A DNA stretch of 64,000 bases from Streptomyces sp. NBC_00353 (GCF_036108815.1 NZ_CP107985.1:2356001-2420000); one strand, 5' to 3'; positions 8,391 through 17,963 are shown, numbered from the stretch's first letter. A program made the numbers and translations. The notes: generated by a model not told the origin, from the sequence alone.

Positions 8391-9758
8391 ATGTCCACGG
8401 AGACCGGCCCCGCCGTCGATGCCGAGCCGAGCCGCCACGTACCCGTACCGGGCCCCAAGGGGCTGCCGTTTCTCGGGAATCTGCCGCAGTTCGGGAAGAA
8501 CCCCCTGGCCTTCTTCGAGCGGCTGCGCGGGTACGGGGACATGGTGAGCTGGCGCTTCGGTCCCAACTCCTGTGTGTTCATAGCCGATCCGGGGTGCATA
8601 GGCGAACTGCTCACCGAGACGGAACGCACCTTCGACCAGCCGGCGCTGGGCATCGCGTTCCGCACCGTGATGGGCAACGGCGTGGTGGTGGCGCGCGGTC
8701 CGGACTGGCGGCGGAAGCGGTCGCTGGTCCAGCCGTCGGTACGGCCGAAGCAGGTGCGGTCGTACGCGGCGACGATGGCGGGCAGCGCGGTGGAGCTGGC
8801 GGACACCTGGTCCGGCAGTGAACGCATCGACATCAAGCGGGAGATGGCCGCGCTGACGCAGAAGATCGCCGTCCGCACCATCTTCGGGGTGGACACCCCG
8901 GCGGACGCCGAGGCGATGGGCCGGGCGATGGATGTCGCCCAGCAGGAGATCGGCAAGGAGTTCAGCGGCATCGGCGCGCTGCTCCCCGACTGGGTGCCGA
9001 CGCCGGGCAGGGCCAGGATCAAGAAGGCCGCCGCGGTCATCGACGCCGAGGTGGGCCGGGTCGTCGCCCGGCACCGCGACGGGGACGGTGAGCGCCCCGA
9101 CCTGCTGAGCCGGCTGCTGACCGCGGTGGACGAGAACGGCGCGCAGCTCACGGACAAGGAGATCCGCGACGAGACCGTCACCCTCTACATCGGCGGGCAC
9201 GAGACCACCAGCTCCACCCTGGTCTGGGCGTGGTACCTGCTGTCCCGCAACCCGCAGGCGCGCGCCGCGCTCACCGAGGAGCTGGACCGGGTGCTCGGCG
9301 ACCGGGAGCCGGAGTTCGACGACTACGCGCGACTGACGTACACCCAGGCCGTGGTCAAGGAGACGTTGCGGCTGTACCCGACGATCTGGCTGGTGACCGG
9401 GGTCGCCAAGGAGGGGGCGCGGATCGGCGGCGTGGACATGCCGAAGGGCACCAGGGTGTGGACGAGCCAATGGGCGACGCACCGCGACGAGCGGTGGTTC
9501 CCGGAGTCCGAGGAGTTCCGCCCGGAGCGCTGGGACGCCGAGAACGGCGACGACATCGCGGAGTACGCCTGGTTCCCGTTCGGCGGCGGTCCCCGGGTCT
9601 GCCTCGGTACGCGGTTCGCGATGGTCGAGGCGGTGCTGATCCTGGCGGTGCTGGCGCGCCGGTTCGAACTGGAGGTGGACGCGGGCGACGTCAACCCCGT
9701 GCCCACGCTGACACTCCAGCCGGACCAGGATGTCATGGCGACGGTACGGGCCCGGTAG
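8391..9758 (+). CDS. Cytochrome P450
   Basis: A 455-residue soluble P450. All signatures are present: oxygen-binding I-helix GGHETT (residues 268-273), K-helix ETLR (324-327), PERW/FRPERW segment and heme loop FGGGPRVCLG with the ligand Cys404. The ATG at 8391 is chosen over the longer frames (ATG 8340 or 8127) because GGAG lies 7 nt upstream. The sequence looks like the class of bacterial P450s related to fatty-acid hydroxylases rather than CYP105/107 types. No ferredoxin or reductase gene is adjacent, so redox partners are encoded elsewhere. Confidence 0.92.
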   Translation: MSTETGPAVDAEPSRHVPVPGPKGLPFLGNLPQFGKNPLAFFERLRGYGDMVSWRFGPNSCVFIADPGCIGELLTETERTFDQPALGIAFRTVMGNGVVVARGPDWRRKRSLVQPSVRPKQVRSYAATMAGSAVELADTWSGSERIDIKREMAALTQKIAVRTIFGVDTPADAEAMGRAMDVAQQEIGKEFSGIGALLPDWVPTPGRARIKKAAAVIDAEVGRVVARHRDGDGERPDLLSRLLTAVDENGAQLTDKEIRDETVTLYIGGHETTSSTLVWAWYLLSRNPQARAALTEELDRVLGDREPEFDDYARLTYTQAVVKETLRLYPTIWLVTGVAKEGARIGGVDMPKGTRVWTSQWATHRDERWFPESEEFRPERWDAENGDDIAEYAWFPFGGGPRVCLGTRFAMVEAVLILAVLARRFELEVDAGDVNPVPTLTLQPDQDVMATVRAR

Positions 9759-9920
9759 TCCGCCGGGAGCGTGTCCGGATGGCGGAACGGTCGCGGGCGC
9801 GATGTGCAGCCGCCGTCCGCCTTACGGCATCCTCGTGCTGAACGAGTAGTCCGGCCCCGGACCCGGTGGGTGATCACGCCGGAGCGGGGCCGCACCTGAC
9901 GGCGGAGGATGCGGAACCCG

Positions 9921-10319
9921 ATGACTGACAACTCCGAGATGGTGGCCTTCGTGCGGGCGCGCCTGGCCGAGGAGGAACAGGTTGCGCGAGCGGCCGGCGG
10001 CCAGAGTTGGCGGTGCCCGGCCGAGACGCCGGGGGAGGTCCACGACCGGACCGGTGCCATCGCGTTCAGCCTGCGGACACATGGTTACGACGATCACATC
10101 GCCCTGCAGGACCCCGCGCGCTCGCTCCGCCGCATCGAGACGAGCAGGGTCCTGCTGGACGAGTACGAGGAGGTCGCCGCCCTGGACGCCGACCGTCCCC
10201 ACCACGACTTCGCCTCCGGCCGCGCGGTCGGACTGGGCTTCGTCGTACGGCAGATGGCCGCGGAGGACGCCGGGCACCCCGACTACCAGGCGAAGTGGCT
10301 GCCCCGGTTCACCCAGTGA
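9921..10319 (+). CDS. DUF6221-family hypothetical protein
   Basis: A small acidic cytoplasmic protein (132 residues) with the N-terminal pattern VAFVRARLAEEEQVARAA and the ending VRQMAAEDAGHPDYQAKW. These are typical of the DUF6221 family found almost only in streptomycetes. Two starts are possible, ATG 9909 and ATG 9921. I prefer 9921, because GGCGGAGG abuts 9909 too closely and a GCGGAA sits 5 nt before 9921. Function unknown; no partner gene. Confidence 0.75.
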   Translation: MTDNSEMVAFVRARLAEEEQVARAAGGQSWRCPAETPGEVHDRTGAIAFSLRTHGYDDHIALQDPARSLRRIETSRVLLDEYEEVAALDADRPHHDFASGRAVGLGFVVRQMAAEDAGHPDYQAKWLPRFTQ

Positions 10320-10388
10320 CGAACCGTCCGTGCGGCGCGGCGCCACCCGCGCCACTCCCGCGGTCGGGGTGGTGTCCCGCAGGACCGG

Positions 10389-10429
10389 CGTGCCCTCGCC
10401 CCGCCCCCGTGGCGCGGGCCGAGGGCACG
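10389..10429. terminator. Terminator hairpin between DUF6221 gene and GH31 gene
   Basis: CGTGCCCTCG (10389-10398) pairs with CGAGGGCACG (10420-10429), with further GC pairing inside the loop. It lies in a convergent gap and closes the GH3-GH31 operon. Confidence 0.75.
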
Positions 10430-10454
10430 TCCGTGCGGGCGTCGACGCGCCCCC

Positions 10455-12740
10455 TCAGACCGCCGGCACCTCCACCGTCCCCGCTCCCTGCCCCGTCGCC
10501 CCGGTTTCCTCCACGATCACGCGGTACGGACGGTCCGTCCCCTCGGCGGTGACCTGCGTCGAGCCCGAGGCACTGTCCCGTACGACCCGGAAGGCCGCCG
10601 CAGCGGCGCCCGTCTGGTCGACCAAGGTGACAACCGTGTCGGTCGTCGCGGGCGCCGGGCCGAAGGCCCGCAGCGTCAGGCCGTCCAGCCAGTCGCCGTC
10701 CGGACGCTGGTCGTCCGCGCCCCACGGGAGTACCGCGCCGGGGCGGACCAGGAGCGGAAGGCTGTCGAAGCCGTGCATCTCGTGGCGCCAGGCCGGTCCG
10801 GTGACCGTTTCGCCGGTCAGGAGGTGGGTCCAGGTGCCTTCGGGGACGTAGTACTCGACCTGGCCGTCCTCCGTGAAGACGGGGGCCACCAGCAGGTCCG
10901 GGCCGAGCATGTACTGACGGTCCAGCATCCGGGTGGTCGGGTCGGCCGGGAACTCCAGCAGCATCGGCCGCATCATCGGGATGCCCGTGCGGTGGGCCTC
11001 GGCCGCCACCCCGTACAGGTACGGCATGAGGCGGTGCTTGAGGAGGGTGAACTTCCGGGCCACGTCCACGGCCTCGTCGCCGAACGCCCACGGCACGCGG
11101 TACGACACGTTGCCGTGCAGCCGGCTGTGCGAGGAGAGCAGGCCGAAGGCGAGCCACCGCTTGAAGACCGCGGGGTCGGGGGTGCCCTCGAAGCCGCCGA
11201 TGTCATGGCTCCAGAAGCCGAAGCCGGACAGCGACAGCGACAGACCACCGCGCAGCGACTCCGCCATCGCGGTGAACGAGGCGAAGCAGTCGCCGCCCCA
11301 GTGGACCGGGAACTGCTGGCCGCCGGCCGTCGCCGAGCGGGCGAAGAGCACCGCTTCGCCGTGCCCGCGCTCCTTCTCCAGGAGTTCGAAGACGGTCCGG
11401 TTGTAGATCTGCGCGTAGTAGTTGTGCATCCGCTCCGGGTCGGAGCCGTCGTGCCAGACGACATCCGTCGGCACCCGCTCACCGAAGTCCGTCTTGAAGC
11501 AGTCGACGCCCTGGTCGAGAAGGACCCGCAGCTTGGCGTTGTACCACTCGCGGGCGGCCGGATTGGTGAAGTCGACGAGTGCCATGCCGGGCTGCCACAG
11601 GTCCCACTGCCAGATGTCGCCACCGGGACGGCGCACCAGATAGCCGTGCTCGGCGCCCTCCGCAAAGAGCGGCGACTTCTGGGCGATGTACGGGTTGATC
11701 CACATGCTGATGCGCAGTCCGCGTTCCTTGAGCCTGGCCAGCATGCCGACCGGGTCGGGGAAGACGTCCGGGTCCCATTGGAAGTCCGACCACTGGTATT
11801 CGCGCATCCAGAAGCAGTCGAAGTGGAAGACCGACAGCGGGATGTCCCGCTCCGCCATGCCGTCGACGAACGAGGTGACGGTCTCCTCGTCGTACGACGT
11901 GCAGAACGAGGTGGTCAGCCAGAGGCCGAACGACCAGGCCGGGGGCAGCGCGGGCCGGCCGGTGAGGGCGGTGTAGCGGGCCAGGATGTCCTTCGGCGTC
12001 GGCCCGGCGACGATGTAGTACTCCAGCGACTGGTCCTCGACGCTGAACTGCACCTGGCCGACCGACTCCGAGCCGATCTCGAAGGAGACCTTGCCGGGGT
12101 GGTTGACGAAGACGCCGTAGCCGCGCGAGGAGAGGTAGAACGGGATGTTCTTGTAGGCCAGGTCGCTGCTGGTGCCGCCGTCCGCCTGCCAGATGTCGAC
12201 GGTCTGGCCGTTCTTGACGTACGGGGTGAAGCGCTCGCCGAGTCCGTAGATGTTCTCGCCGACGTCCAGGGCGAGTTGGGCGATCATGTGATGGGCGCCG
12301 TCGGGGGTGGTGGCGAAGGCGGTGCCCTTGCTGTCCACTCCCGTCAGGCGGCGGCCCCGGGCGTCGAGGAACGTCATGCCCCACGGTCCGTCGCCGTCCA
12401 TGCGCAACGTCAGCGGGCCGCTGGTCAGTTCGGTGACCGCGCCGTCCCGGCGAGTGCGGGCGGCGGCGGTCGCGGTGTCGAGTCCGGGGAACTCGAAGTC
12501 CGGTCCGTGGTTGACCTTGCCGGCGTGATGGGTGGTGCGCACGCCGATGATCCCTTCGGCCGGGGAGAAGCAATCGACCGTGATGAGGGGGGTGTTGAGG
12601 GTGTCGCCGCGCTGCTGGACCTGCTTGACCGCGGCGTAGGCGGTGAACTGGTCGGCGTCGACCCGCAGGTCACGGATCTCGGTCGCGTAGCAGGCGCGGA
12701 CGCCCTCTCGCATGAGCCAGAAGCCGTCGGTGAACTTCAT
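10455..12740 (-). CDS. GH31 alpha-xylosidase (YicI type), xyloglucan-oligosaccharide debranching
   Basis: A 761-residue glycoside hydrolase family 31 enzyme that closely follows E. coli YicI in layout. It has an N-terminal beta-sandwich opening MKFTDGFWLMREGV, a catalytic barrel with nucleophile Asp418 in FKTDFGERVP, and general acid Asp484 in HWGGDC. The family motif SHDIGGFEG and C-terminal beta domains follow. It should remove the non-reducing-end alpha-1,6-xylose of xyloglucan oligosaccharides in the cytoplasm; there is no signal peptide. AAGGAG precedes the ATG. It lies 61 nt downstream of the GH3 gene on the same strand, presumably one operon controlled by the operators at 15763 and 15935. 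Xylose specificity is inferred from its YicI resemblance and the neighbouring genes. Confidence 0.9.
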   Translation of the reverse strand: MKFTDGFWLMREGVRACYATEIRDLRVDADQFTAYAAVKQVQQRGDTLNTPLITVDCFSPAEGIIGVRTTHHAGKVNHGPDFEFPGLDTATAAARTRRDGAVTELTSGPLTLRMDGDGPWGMTFLDARGRRLTGVDSKGTAFATTPDGAHHMIAQLALDVGENIYGLGERFTPYVKNGQTVDIWQADGGTSSDLAYKNIPFYLSSRGYGVFVNHPGKVSFEIGSESVGQVQFSVEDQSLEYYIVAGPTPKDILARYTALTGRPALPPAWSFGLWLTTSFCTSYDEETVTSFVDGMAERDIPLSVFHFDCFWMREYQWSDFQWDPDVFPDPVGMLARLKERGLRISMWINPYIAQKSPLFAEGAEHGYLVRRPGGDIWQWDLWQPGMALVDFTNPAAREWYNAKLRVLLDQGVDCFKTDFGERVPTDVVWHDGSDPERMHNYYAQIYNRTVFELLEKERGHGEAVLFARSATAGGQQFPVHWGGDCFASFTAMAESLRGGLSLSLSGFGFWSHDIGGFEGTPDPAVFKRWLAFGLLSSHSRLHGNVSYRVPWAFGDEAVDVARKFTLLKHRLMPYLYGVAAEAHRTGIPMMRPMLLEFPADPTTRMLDRQYMLGPDLLVAPVFTEDGQVEYYVPEGTWTHLLTGETVTGPAWRHEMHGFDSLPLLVRPGAVLPWGADDQRPDGDWLDGLTLRAFGPAPATTDTVVTLVDQTGAAAAAFRVVRDSASGSTQVTAEGTDRPYRVIVEETGATGQGAGTVEVPAV

Positions 12741-12801
12741 GAGGACTCCTTGCCGGGGGCAACTGGACGGAGGTGAGAGTCAGGACGTGGATACGGCGGG
12801 G

Positions 12802-15684
12802 TCACTCGGTTGCTCCCGGGAAAGCGATTCGGGCCAGACGCACCGTGCCCCGCAGCGTGACCTGTACGTCCCGCACGCCGGAGGCGGTCAGCGGCGTCTC
12901 GTGGCCGCGGTAGTCGTAGGGTCCGTCGGTGGCGGGGATGTCGACGGTTGTCGTGCGGCCGTCGACCGTGATCTCCACGGAGCCCTCCCCCGCCGCGGAC
13001 ACCTCGACGGTGCGGGTACCGGCCGCGAAGTCGCAGCGCCGGAAAAGGAGTTCGTTCACGGGGGCGGTGGCGGTGACGGCGTCGCCGTCCGTCTTCGTGC
13101 GGTCGACGATCTCGGTGCCGAACTGCTCGTCGTAGTCGGCCGCCTCGAGTCCGTGGTGCAGGACAGGGCGGGGGCCGGACGGTTCGCCGTCGACCGTGAC
13201 GGCGGTGGTGAGCCTGATGTCCGCGGAGGAGGCTCCGGCCTGGACTTCGTACCCCCCGGGTTCGACGGTCCAGCGGCTGTGCGCCACGTCCCAGTGGCCC
13301 AGTTCGGTCACCGGGACGGCGAACTCGATGCGCTGCCCGGCGCCCGGCGCGAGGTGCAGACGCCGGTGGCCGACGAGCTGACGCAGGGGCCGGACGACGG
13401 ACGGTTCCTGCGCTCGTACGTAGAGCTGGGCGACCTCGTCGGCGGCGACGACACCCGTGTTGGTGACGTTCACCGACACGTTCAGCCGGTCACCGTCCCG
13501 CTCGGCCGTCAGCCCGGAGTAGGAGAACGCGGTGTACGACAGTCCGTGGCCGAACGGGTAGAGCGGCGTGCCCTGGTAGTAGAGGTACGTCTGCCGTGAA
13601 CCGATGATGTCGTAGTCGAGCAGGCCGGGCAGCTCCGCGTCGGAGGTGTACCAGGTCTGCGGGAGCCGGCCTGCCGGGGAGACGTCGCCGGACAGGATCC
13701 GGGCGAGCGCGGTCCCGGCTGCCTGGCCACCGTGCGCGGTCCACAGCAGGGCCGGGAGTGCGGCCGCAGCGTCGGTGAGTGCGTACGGGTAGGCGGAGGT
13801 GACCGCCAGCACGGTACGCGGGTTCGCGGCGTGCGCGGCACGCCAGAGGCGTGCCTGGTGGGCAGGCAGGTCGAGGGTGGTGCGGTCCTCGGTCTCGCGA
13901 CCGTTGATGTGCGGGTCGTTGCCGACGACGACGATCACGGTGTCGGCGGCCGCGGCCGCGCGGGCGACGGCGTCCTCGCCGCGCTCGACGACCTCGATCT
14001 CGAAGACGGCGGCGGCCGGTCCGGCGCCCGTCCCGGCGTGTCCGGAAATTTTTTCGTCCACCCCGGCAACCTTTACGCCGTCGGCGGCAACCGAGACGTA
14101 CCCACCCGTTCCGATGTGCACAAGGCGGTGCCCCCCGGCGTGACCTTCCACCTTCTCCCAGCGGAATGTCTCCTGGACGATCCAGCCGCCGGGTTCGTCC
14201 GCGGACGCGCGTACGTAACCGTCCTCGGCGACCGACAGATAGCGGCCGTCGGGGTCCCTCAGGGTGAGGACGCCGTTGCCCCAGTCGACGAGCGCCAGCT
14301 CGGACGGGGTGTCGCCGCACGTCAGTGGCGGAAGGTCGGTGCGGCCGGCGAGGAGCGCCGGGTCGAGGGCGCCTTCCGCGCCGTGGCCGGTGCCGGTGCC
14401 GGCGTCGGCAGGGATCTGCAGCCAGCCCGCCGCACACTTCAGACGGACCAGGTCGGCGCCCTCCGCGAACGTCACCCGGTCCGCGCCGAACCGGGTCCGC
14501 ACTCCGTCGAGCGGGGTGGACCGGTGGATCAGCGTGCCGCTGTACCAGTCGAGCTTGCAGGCGTCGGCGAGCAGGCCGACGACCGCGATCGTCCCGGGCG
14601 CCCCGGGGTCGAGCGGCAGCAGACCGTCGTTCTTCAGCAGGACCACGGCCTGTTCGGCGGCCTCCTGGGCGAGCGCCCGGTGTTCGGCCGTGTCGAAGGC
14701 GGTGGTGTCCGCGTACGGGTCGAGGCCGGAGTCGAACTCCCCCAGCGAGTAGCGCAGTTCGAGCAGGCGGCGGACAGCCGTGTCGATGTCGGCCTCGTCG
14801 AGGAGGCCCTGCTCCAGTGCGCGGCGGATGCGGCCGGTCATGACGGTGGAGTCCTGGCCGTGGTCGGTGAAGCTGTCGACTCCGGCCTTCAGCGCGGCGG
14901 CCGTGGCTTCTTCATGGGTGTCGAAGTAGTGCTCGGAGTCGACCAGGTTGGACGGCGCCCCGGCGTCGGAGCAGACCACGAGCGACTGCTCGGTCCAGCG
15001 TCGCAGCTGCTGGGACAGGAGCGGCGAGACATGGTTGGGCCGCCCGTTGACCAGGTTGTAGGCGGGCATGACGCCTGCCACCGCGCCCGCCCGCACGGCG
15101 TCGCGGAACGCCCGGAGGTCGTACTCGTGCAGCACCCTCGGACGGACCGACGAGGAGGAGGTGTCCCGGTCGGTCTCGTTGTTGTGGGCAAGCCAGTGCT
15201 TGAGCACCGGGGCGGTGCGCCAGTAGTGCGGGTGGTCGCCGCGCAGTCCCCGGGTGTATGCGACGGCAATGGCGGAGGTCAGGGCGGCGTCCTCCGCGTA
15301 CCCCTCCTCGCCGCGCCCCCACAGCGGATGGCGCAGCAGATTCACGGTCGGGGCCCAGACGTTGAGACCGACCCGGTCGTCCTTGGCCCGCTTGGCCCGG
15401 ACCTCGTTGCCGACTGCCTCGCCGACCCGGCGCACCAGGTCGTCGTTCCAGGTGGCGCCCAGGCCGACGGCCTGCGGGAAGACGGTCGCGGGGCCCATCC
15501 AGGCCACGCCGTGCAGTCCCTCCTGACCGGTGCGGAAGGCGCCGATCCCGAGCCGGTCGACCGCGGGTGCGAACTGGTGCAGCATCGCGATCCGCTCGTC
15601 GAGGGTGAGCCGCTGAAGCAGATCGTCGATGCGCCGGGCGAAGGGCAGTCGCGGATCGCGGAAGGGCTGCGGTTGTTCCGTCAC
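12802..15684 (-). CDS. GH3 beta-glucosidase/beta-xylosidase with an inserted beta-trefoil-like domain
   Basis: A 960-residue, signal-less GH3 enzyme. The (beta/alpha)8 domain ends with the nucleophile Asp240 in VVCSDAGAP; LKHW (161-164) lies at the sugar site. The alpha/beta sandwich domain (about 345-410 and 570-760) contains GRETEDRTTLDLP (595-607), where the acid/base is expected. It is interrupted by an insert at about 412-565 with repeated GRYLSV/GGYVSV strands resembling a fascin/beta-trefoil module. A fibronectin-III-like domain and an extra C-terminal beta domain follow. The start is taken as GTG 15684 (AAGGGG 8 nt upstream); the 35-residue upstream extension would run over the operator at 15763. 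Likely role: removing glucose from the cello-oligosaccharide backbone after alpha-xylosidase has exposed it. Confidence 0.88.
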   Translation of the reverse strand: MTEQPQPFRDPRLPFARRIDDLLQRLTLDERIAMLHQFAPAVDRLGIGAFRTGQEGLHGVAWMGPATVFPQAVGLGATWNDDLVRRVGEAVGNEVRAKRAKDDRVGLNVWAPTVNLLRHPLWGRGEEGYAEDAALTSAIAVAYTRGLRGDHPHYWRTAPVLKHWLAHNNETDRDTSSSSVRPRVLHEYDLRAFRDAVRAGAVAGVMPAYNLVNGRPNHVSPLLSQQLRRWTEQSLVVCSDAGAPSNLVDSEHYFDTHEEATAAALKAGVDSFTDHGQDSTVMTGRIRRALEQGLLDEADIDTAVRRLLELRYSLGEFDSGLDPYADTTAFDTAEHRALAQEAAEQAVVLLKNDGLLPLDPGAPGTIAVVGLLADACKLDWYSGTLIHRSTPLDGVRTRFGADRVTFAEGADLVRLKCAAGWLQIPADAGTGTGHGAEGALDPALLAGRTDLPPLTCGDTPSELALVDWGNGVLTLRDPDGRYLSVAEDGYVRASADEPGGWIVQETFRWEKVEGHAGGHRLVHIGTGGYVSVAADGVKVAGVDEKISGHAGTGAGPAAAVFEIEVVERGEDAVARAAAAADTVIVVVGNDPHINGRETEDRTTLDLPAHQARLWRAAHAANPRTVLAVTSAYPYALTDAAAALPALLWTAHGGQAAGTALARILSGDVSPAGRLPQTWYTSDAELPGLLDYDIIGSRQTYLYYQGTPLYPFGHGLSYTAFSYSGLTAERDGDRLNVSVNVTNTGVVAADEVAQLYVRAQEPSVVRPLRQLVGHRRLHLAPGAGQRIEFAVPVTELGHWDVAHSRWTVEPGGYEVQAGASSADIRLTTAVTVDGEPSGPRPVLHHGLEAADYDEQFGTEIVDRTKTDGDAVTATAPVNELLFRRCDFAAGTRTVEVSAAGEGSVEITVDGRTTTVDIPATDGPYDYRGHETPLTASGVRDVQVTLRGTVRLARIAFPGATE

Positions 15685-15762
15685 GTGCGGGTCCCCTTGG
15701 AGAGGTGGGAGGTTTTGCGATGTCCGGGCCTGCTGAGGAACTCCCAGGCCTCGGAAGATCTT

Positions 15763-15776
15763 TCGAAGCGCTTCGA
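15763..15776. promoter_or_regulatory. LacI-family operator 1 (TCGAAGCGCTTCGA)
   Basis: A perfect 14-bp palindrome 79 bp upstream of the GH3 start, on the GH3 side of the 506-bp divergent region. The central CG step and even symmetry fit LacI-family operators. The same core recurs at 15935, 28551 and 28641 beside the LacI gene, which supports autoregulated control by the protein at 27474-28484. Confidence 0.75.
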
Positions 15777-15934
15777 TGCTCTGCGTCAACCCCCACGGGT
15801 GTCAAGGGTGCAGCCTCGCCATTCACAGCCAACCGGGCTCGATCACGCCGGGAAACGGTTGGGAAACACGTCGGAGGAATCTGGAAACGGGCTCTTGTGC
15901 CTCCGGGGCCCTTCACTTAATCTCGCTGCAACAT

Positions 15935-15948
15935 CGAAGCGCTTCGAC
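15935..15948. promoter_or_regulatory. LacI-family operator 2 (TCGAAGCGCTTCGA)
   Basis: A second perfect copy of the 14-bp palindrome, 242 bp before the binding-protein gene. Centre-to-centre distance to operator 1 is 172 bp, leaving room for two promoters or for looping. An imperfect relative (TGAACCGCTTCA) is seen at about 16033-16044. Confidence 0.75.
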
Positions 15949-16050
15949 AGAGTTTCGATGGGGCGCCGGTCGCCCGCAATCTCCTCGATCTCCCGGGACG
16001 GTGACACGTTCTGTCACCGTGTCACCTCTTGTTGAACCGCTTCACCTAGG

Positions 16051-16104
16051 CCGGTTCAGCCGGTTCCACCGGTCCGTCCGGTTCTACCGGCCCCATCCGG
16101 CTCA
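16051..16104. repeat. Six imperfect 9-nt tandem repeats in the leader of the transporter operon
   Basis: Units CCGGTTCAG, CCGGTTCCA, CCGGTCCGT, CCGGTTCTA, CCGGCCCCA and TCCGGCTCA run without spacers between operator 2 and the binding-protein gene. The 9-nt period would encode P-V-X triplets, but no start codon opens this frame after its in-frame stop, so a leader peptide is not supported. The complementary CCGG cores could fold into alternative hairpins in the 5' leader. Confidence 0.6.
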
Positions 16105-16190
16105 ACCAGTAACGCCCCACCTCAGACACAGGAGCCGAACGGCGGTCGCCCGCCGTGTGTCGTCCTGGTGCGCCTCGAAGGGTTGACGCA

Positions 16191-17861
16191 ATGACGCCGA
16201 ATTCCTCCCCCGCCTCCACCGCCCCGAGCCGACGGAGCTTCCTCGCTTCGAGCGCAGTGGCCGCGGTCGCCGTGGCCGGCGGGGTACCGCTGCTCGCCGC
16301 CTGCGGCGGCGGCTCCGGTTCCGGGAGCAAGGAAGGTACGACGACGGGCAAGGCGCTCAAGAAGGTCCTGCCGAACTACGTCCCGTCGAACCTGGTCCAG
16401 CCCGACGTGGCGGGCGTCAACGGTTCGAGCCCCGGCTTCACCGAGCTGCCCGACCCGTTGGTCGCCTCGGTGAAGTCCGCACCGGGCAAGGGTTCCGCGT
16501 TCCGGATCATGACTCCGCTGTGGGGCACCGTCCCGAAGAAGAACAACCCGTACTACACGGCCGTGAACAAGGCGGTCGGCGCGACCCTGAACTTCGACCC
16601 GCAGGACGGCAACACGTACCAGGACAAGATCGGCGCGGTCCTCGCCGGCTCCGACATCCCGGACGTCGTGACCATCCCCGGCTGGAACATGCAGGGCCAG
16701 ATCCGCAACGCGATCACCGCCAAGTTCGCCGACCTGAGCCCGTACCTGGCCGGTGACGCGATCAAGAAGTACCCGAACCTGGCGAACATCCCGACCGGCG
16801 CCTGGCAGTACTCCGTCTTCGGCGGCAAGCTCCGCGGTCTGCCCATGCCGCAGCCGGTCCTCGGCAACGCGATCTTCTACCGCAAGGACCTGATCGGCTC
16901 CGGCGCCGTACCGGGCAGCGCTGCCGACCTGCTGGCCTTCGGCAAGGAGTACACGGACGCGAAGAAGAAGGTCTGGGCCTTCGACGACCTGTGGACCTGC
17001 ATCCAGAAGATCTTCGGGCTGCTGCCCGACGCCCCGCACTACTGGAAGCTGGAGAACGGCAAGCTCGTCCACAAGATCGAGACGCAGGAGTACCGCGAGG
17101 CGCTCGCCTTCGCCCTCAAGCTTCACGACGGCGGTTACGTCCACCCGGACGCCGAGGCCGGCAAGGACGCCGACTCCAAGATCCGCTTCACCGGCGGACG
17201 CGTCCTGATGTACAACGACGGCACCGGCGGCTGGAAGGGCATGGTCACCGAGCAGGCCGCCGCCAACCCGAAGTTCGACATGCAGGCGCTGGACTTCTTC
17301 AACCAGGACGGCGGAAAGCCGGTCCTGTGGCAGGACGACCCGGCCGGCATCTTCACCTTCCTCAGCAAGACGCTGCCGAAGGCGAAGATCGAGGAGTTCC
17401 TCGGTATCGCCGACTTCGCCGCGGCGCCGTACGGCACCAAGGAGTTCATGCTCACCAACTACGGCGTGCAGGACACCCACTACACGATCAAGGACGGGGT
17501 GCCGACCTTCACCCCGCAGGGCATCCAGGAGGCCCAGCCCTCCACCTTCCTGTTCCTCGCCTCACCTCCGCACACCATCGCTTTCCCGGACGAGCCGCAG
17601 CTGGTGAAGGACTACGCGGGCTGGATGGCCCGGCAGGCCCCGAACGTCAAGAAGCCGCTCTTCTTCGGCATGCAGATCGTCGAACCGCAGCGGTACGCGT
17701 CCCTGTACACACCCTTCGACGACCTGCAGAAGGACATCCGGCGCGGCCGCAAGAAGGTCAGCGACGTCGACGCCGCGGTGACGACCTGGAAGAACAGCGG
17801 CGGCGACAAGCTGCGCGCCTGGTACCAGGACATTCTCGAGAAGAACGGCTCCGGCAACTGA
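16191..17861 (+). CDS. Extracellular solute-binding lipoprotein, predicted xyloglucan-oligosaccharide receptor
   Basis: A 556-residue ABC binding protein of the large LplA/YtcQ-like class. The N-terminus has a Tat-type motif SRRSFLAS (13-20), a hydrophobic stretch and a lipobox LLAAC with the lipidated Cys38, so it should be anchored outside the membrane. The mature part has aromatic-rich ligand-binding segments (DDLWTCIQK, HYWKLENG, GGWKGM). The ATG at 16191 has GAAGGG 9 nt upstream and starts the operon of permeases and glycosidases. The size suits branched oligosaccharides. Specificity for xyloglucan fragments is inferred from the operon, not from binding-site residues. Confidence 0.88.
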   Translation: MTPNSSPASTAPSRRSFLASSAVAAVAVAGGVPLLAACGGGSGSGSKEGTTTGKALKKVLPNYVPSNLVQPDVAGVNGSSPGFTELPDPLVASVKSAPGKGSAFRIMTPLWGTVPKKNNPYYTAVNKAVGATLNFDPQDGNTYQDKIGAVLAGSDIPDVVTIPGWNMQGQIRNAITAKFADLSPYLAGDAIKKYPNLANIPTGAWQYSVFGGKLRGLPMPQPVLGNAIFYRKDLIGSGAVPGSAADLLAFGKEYTDAKKKVWAFDDLWTCIQKIFGLLPDAPHYWKLENGKLVHKIETQEYREALAFALKLHDGGYVHPDAEAGKDADSKIRFTGGRVLMYNDGTGGWKGMVTEQAAANPKFDMQALDFFNQDGGKPVLWQDDPAGIFTFLSKTLPKAKIEEFLGIADFAAAPYGTKEFMLTNYGVQDTHYTIKDGVPTFTPQGIQEAQPSTFLFLASPPHTIAFPDEPQLVKDYAGWMARQAPNVKKPLFFGMQIVEPQRYASLYTPFDDLQKDIRRGRKKVSDVDAAVTTWKNSGGDKLRAWYQDILEKNGSGN

Positions 17862-17963
17862 CGCGTACGGCGGACACGGACCCGTACGCACGACAGCGAG
17901 ACGGCCGCCGGGCGCAGGGACGCCCGGCGGCCAGGGCGGAGAGCACGACATGGGGAGCACACG

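Noticed and set aside
13732..16035. 767-residue plus-strand open frame across the GH3 gene
   Set aside because: Antisense shadow of a clear GH3 gene; composition is typical of the reverse frame of GC-rich coding DNA.
16026..16190. Leader peptide of P-V-X repeats before the binding-protein gene
   Set aside because: The frame has a stop just upstream and no start codon with a ribosome binding site.
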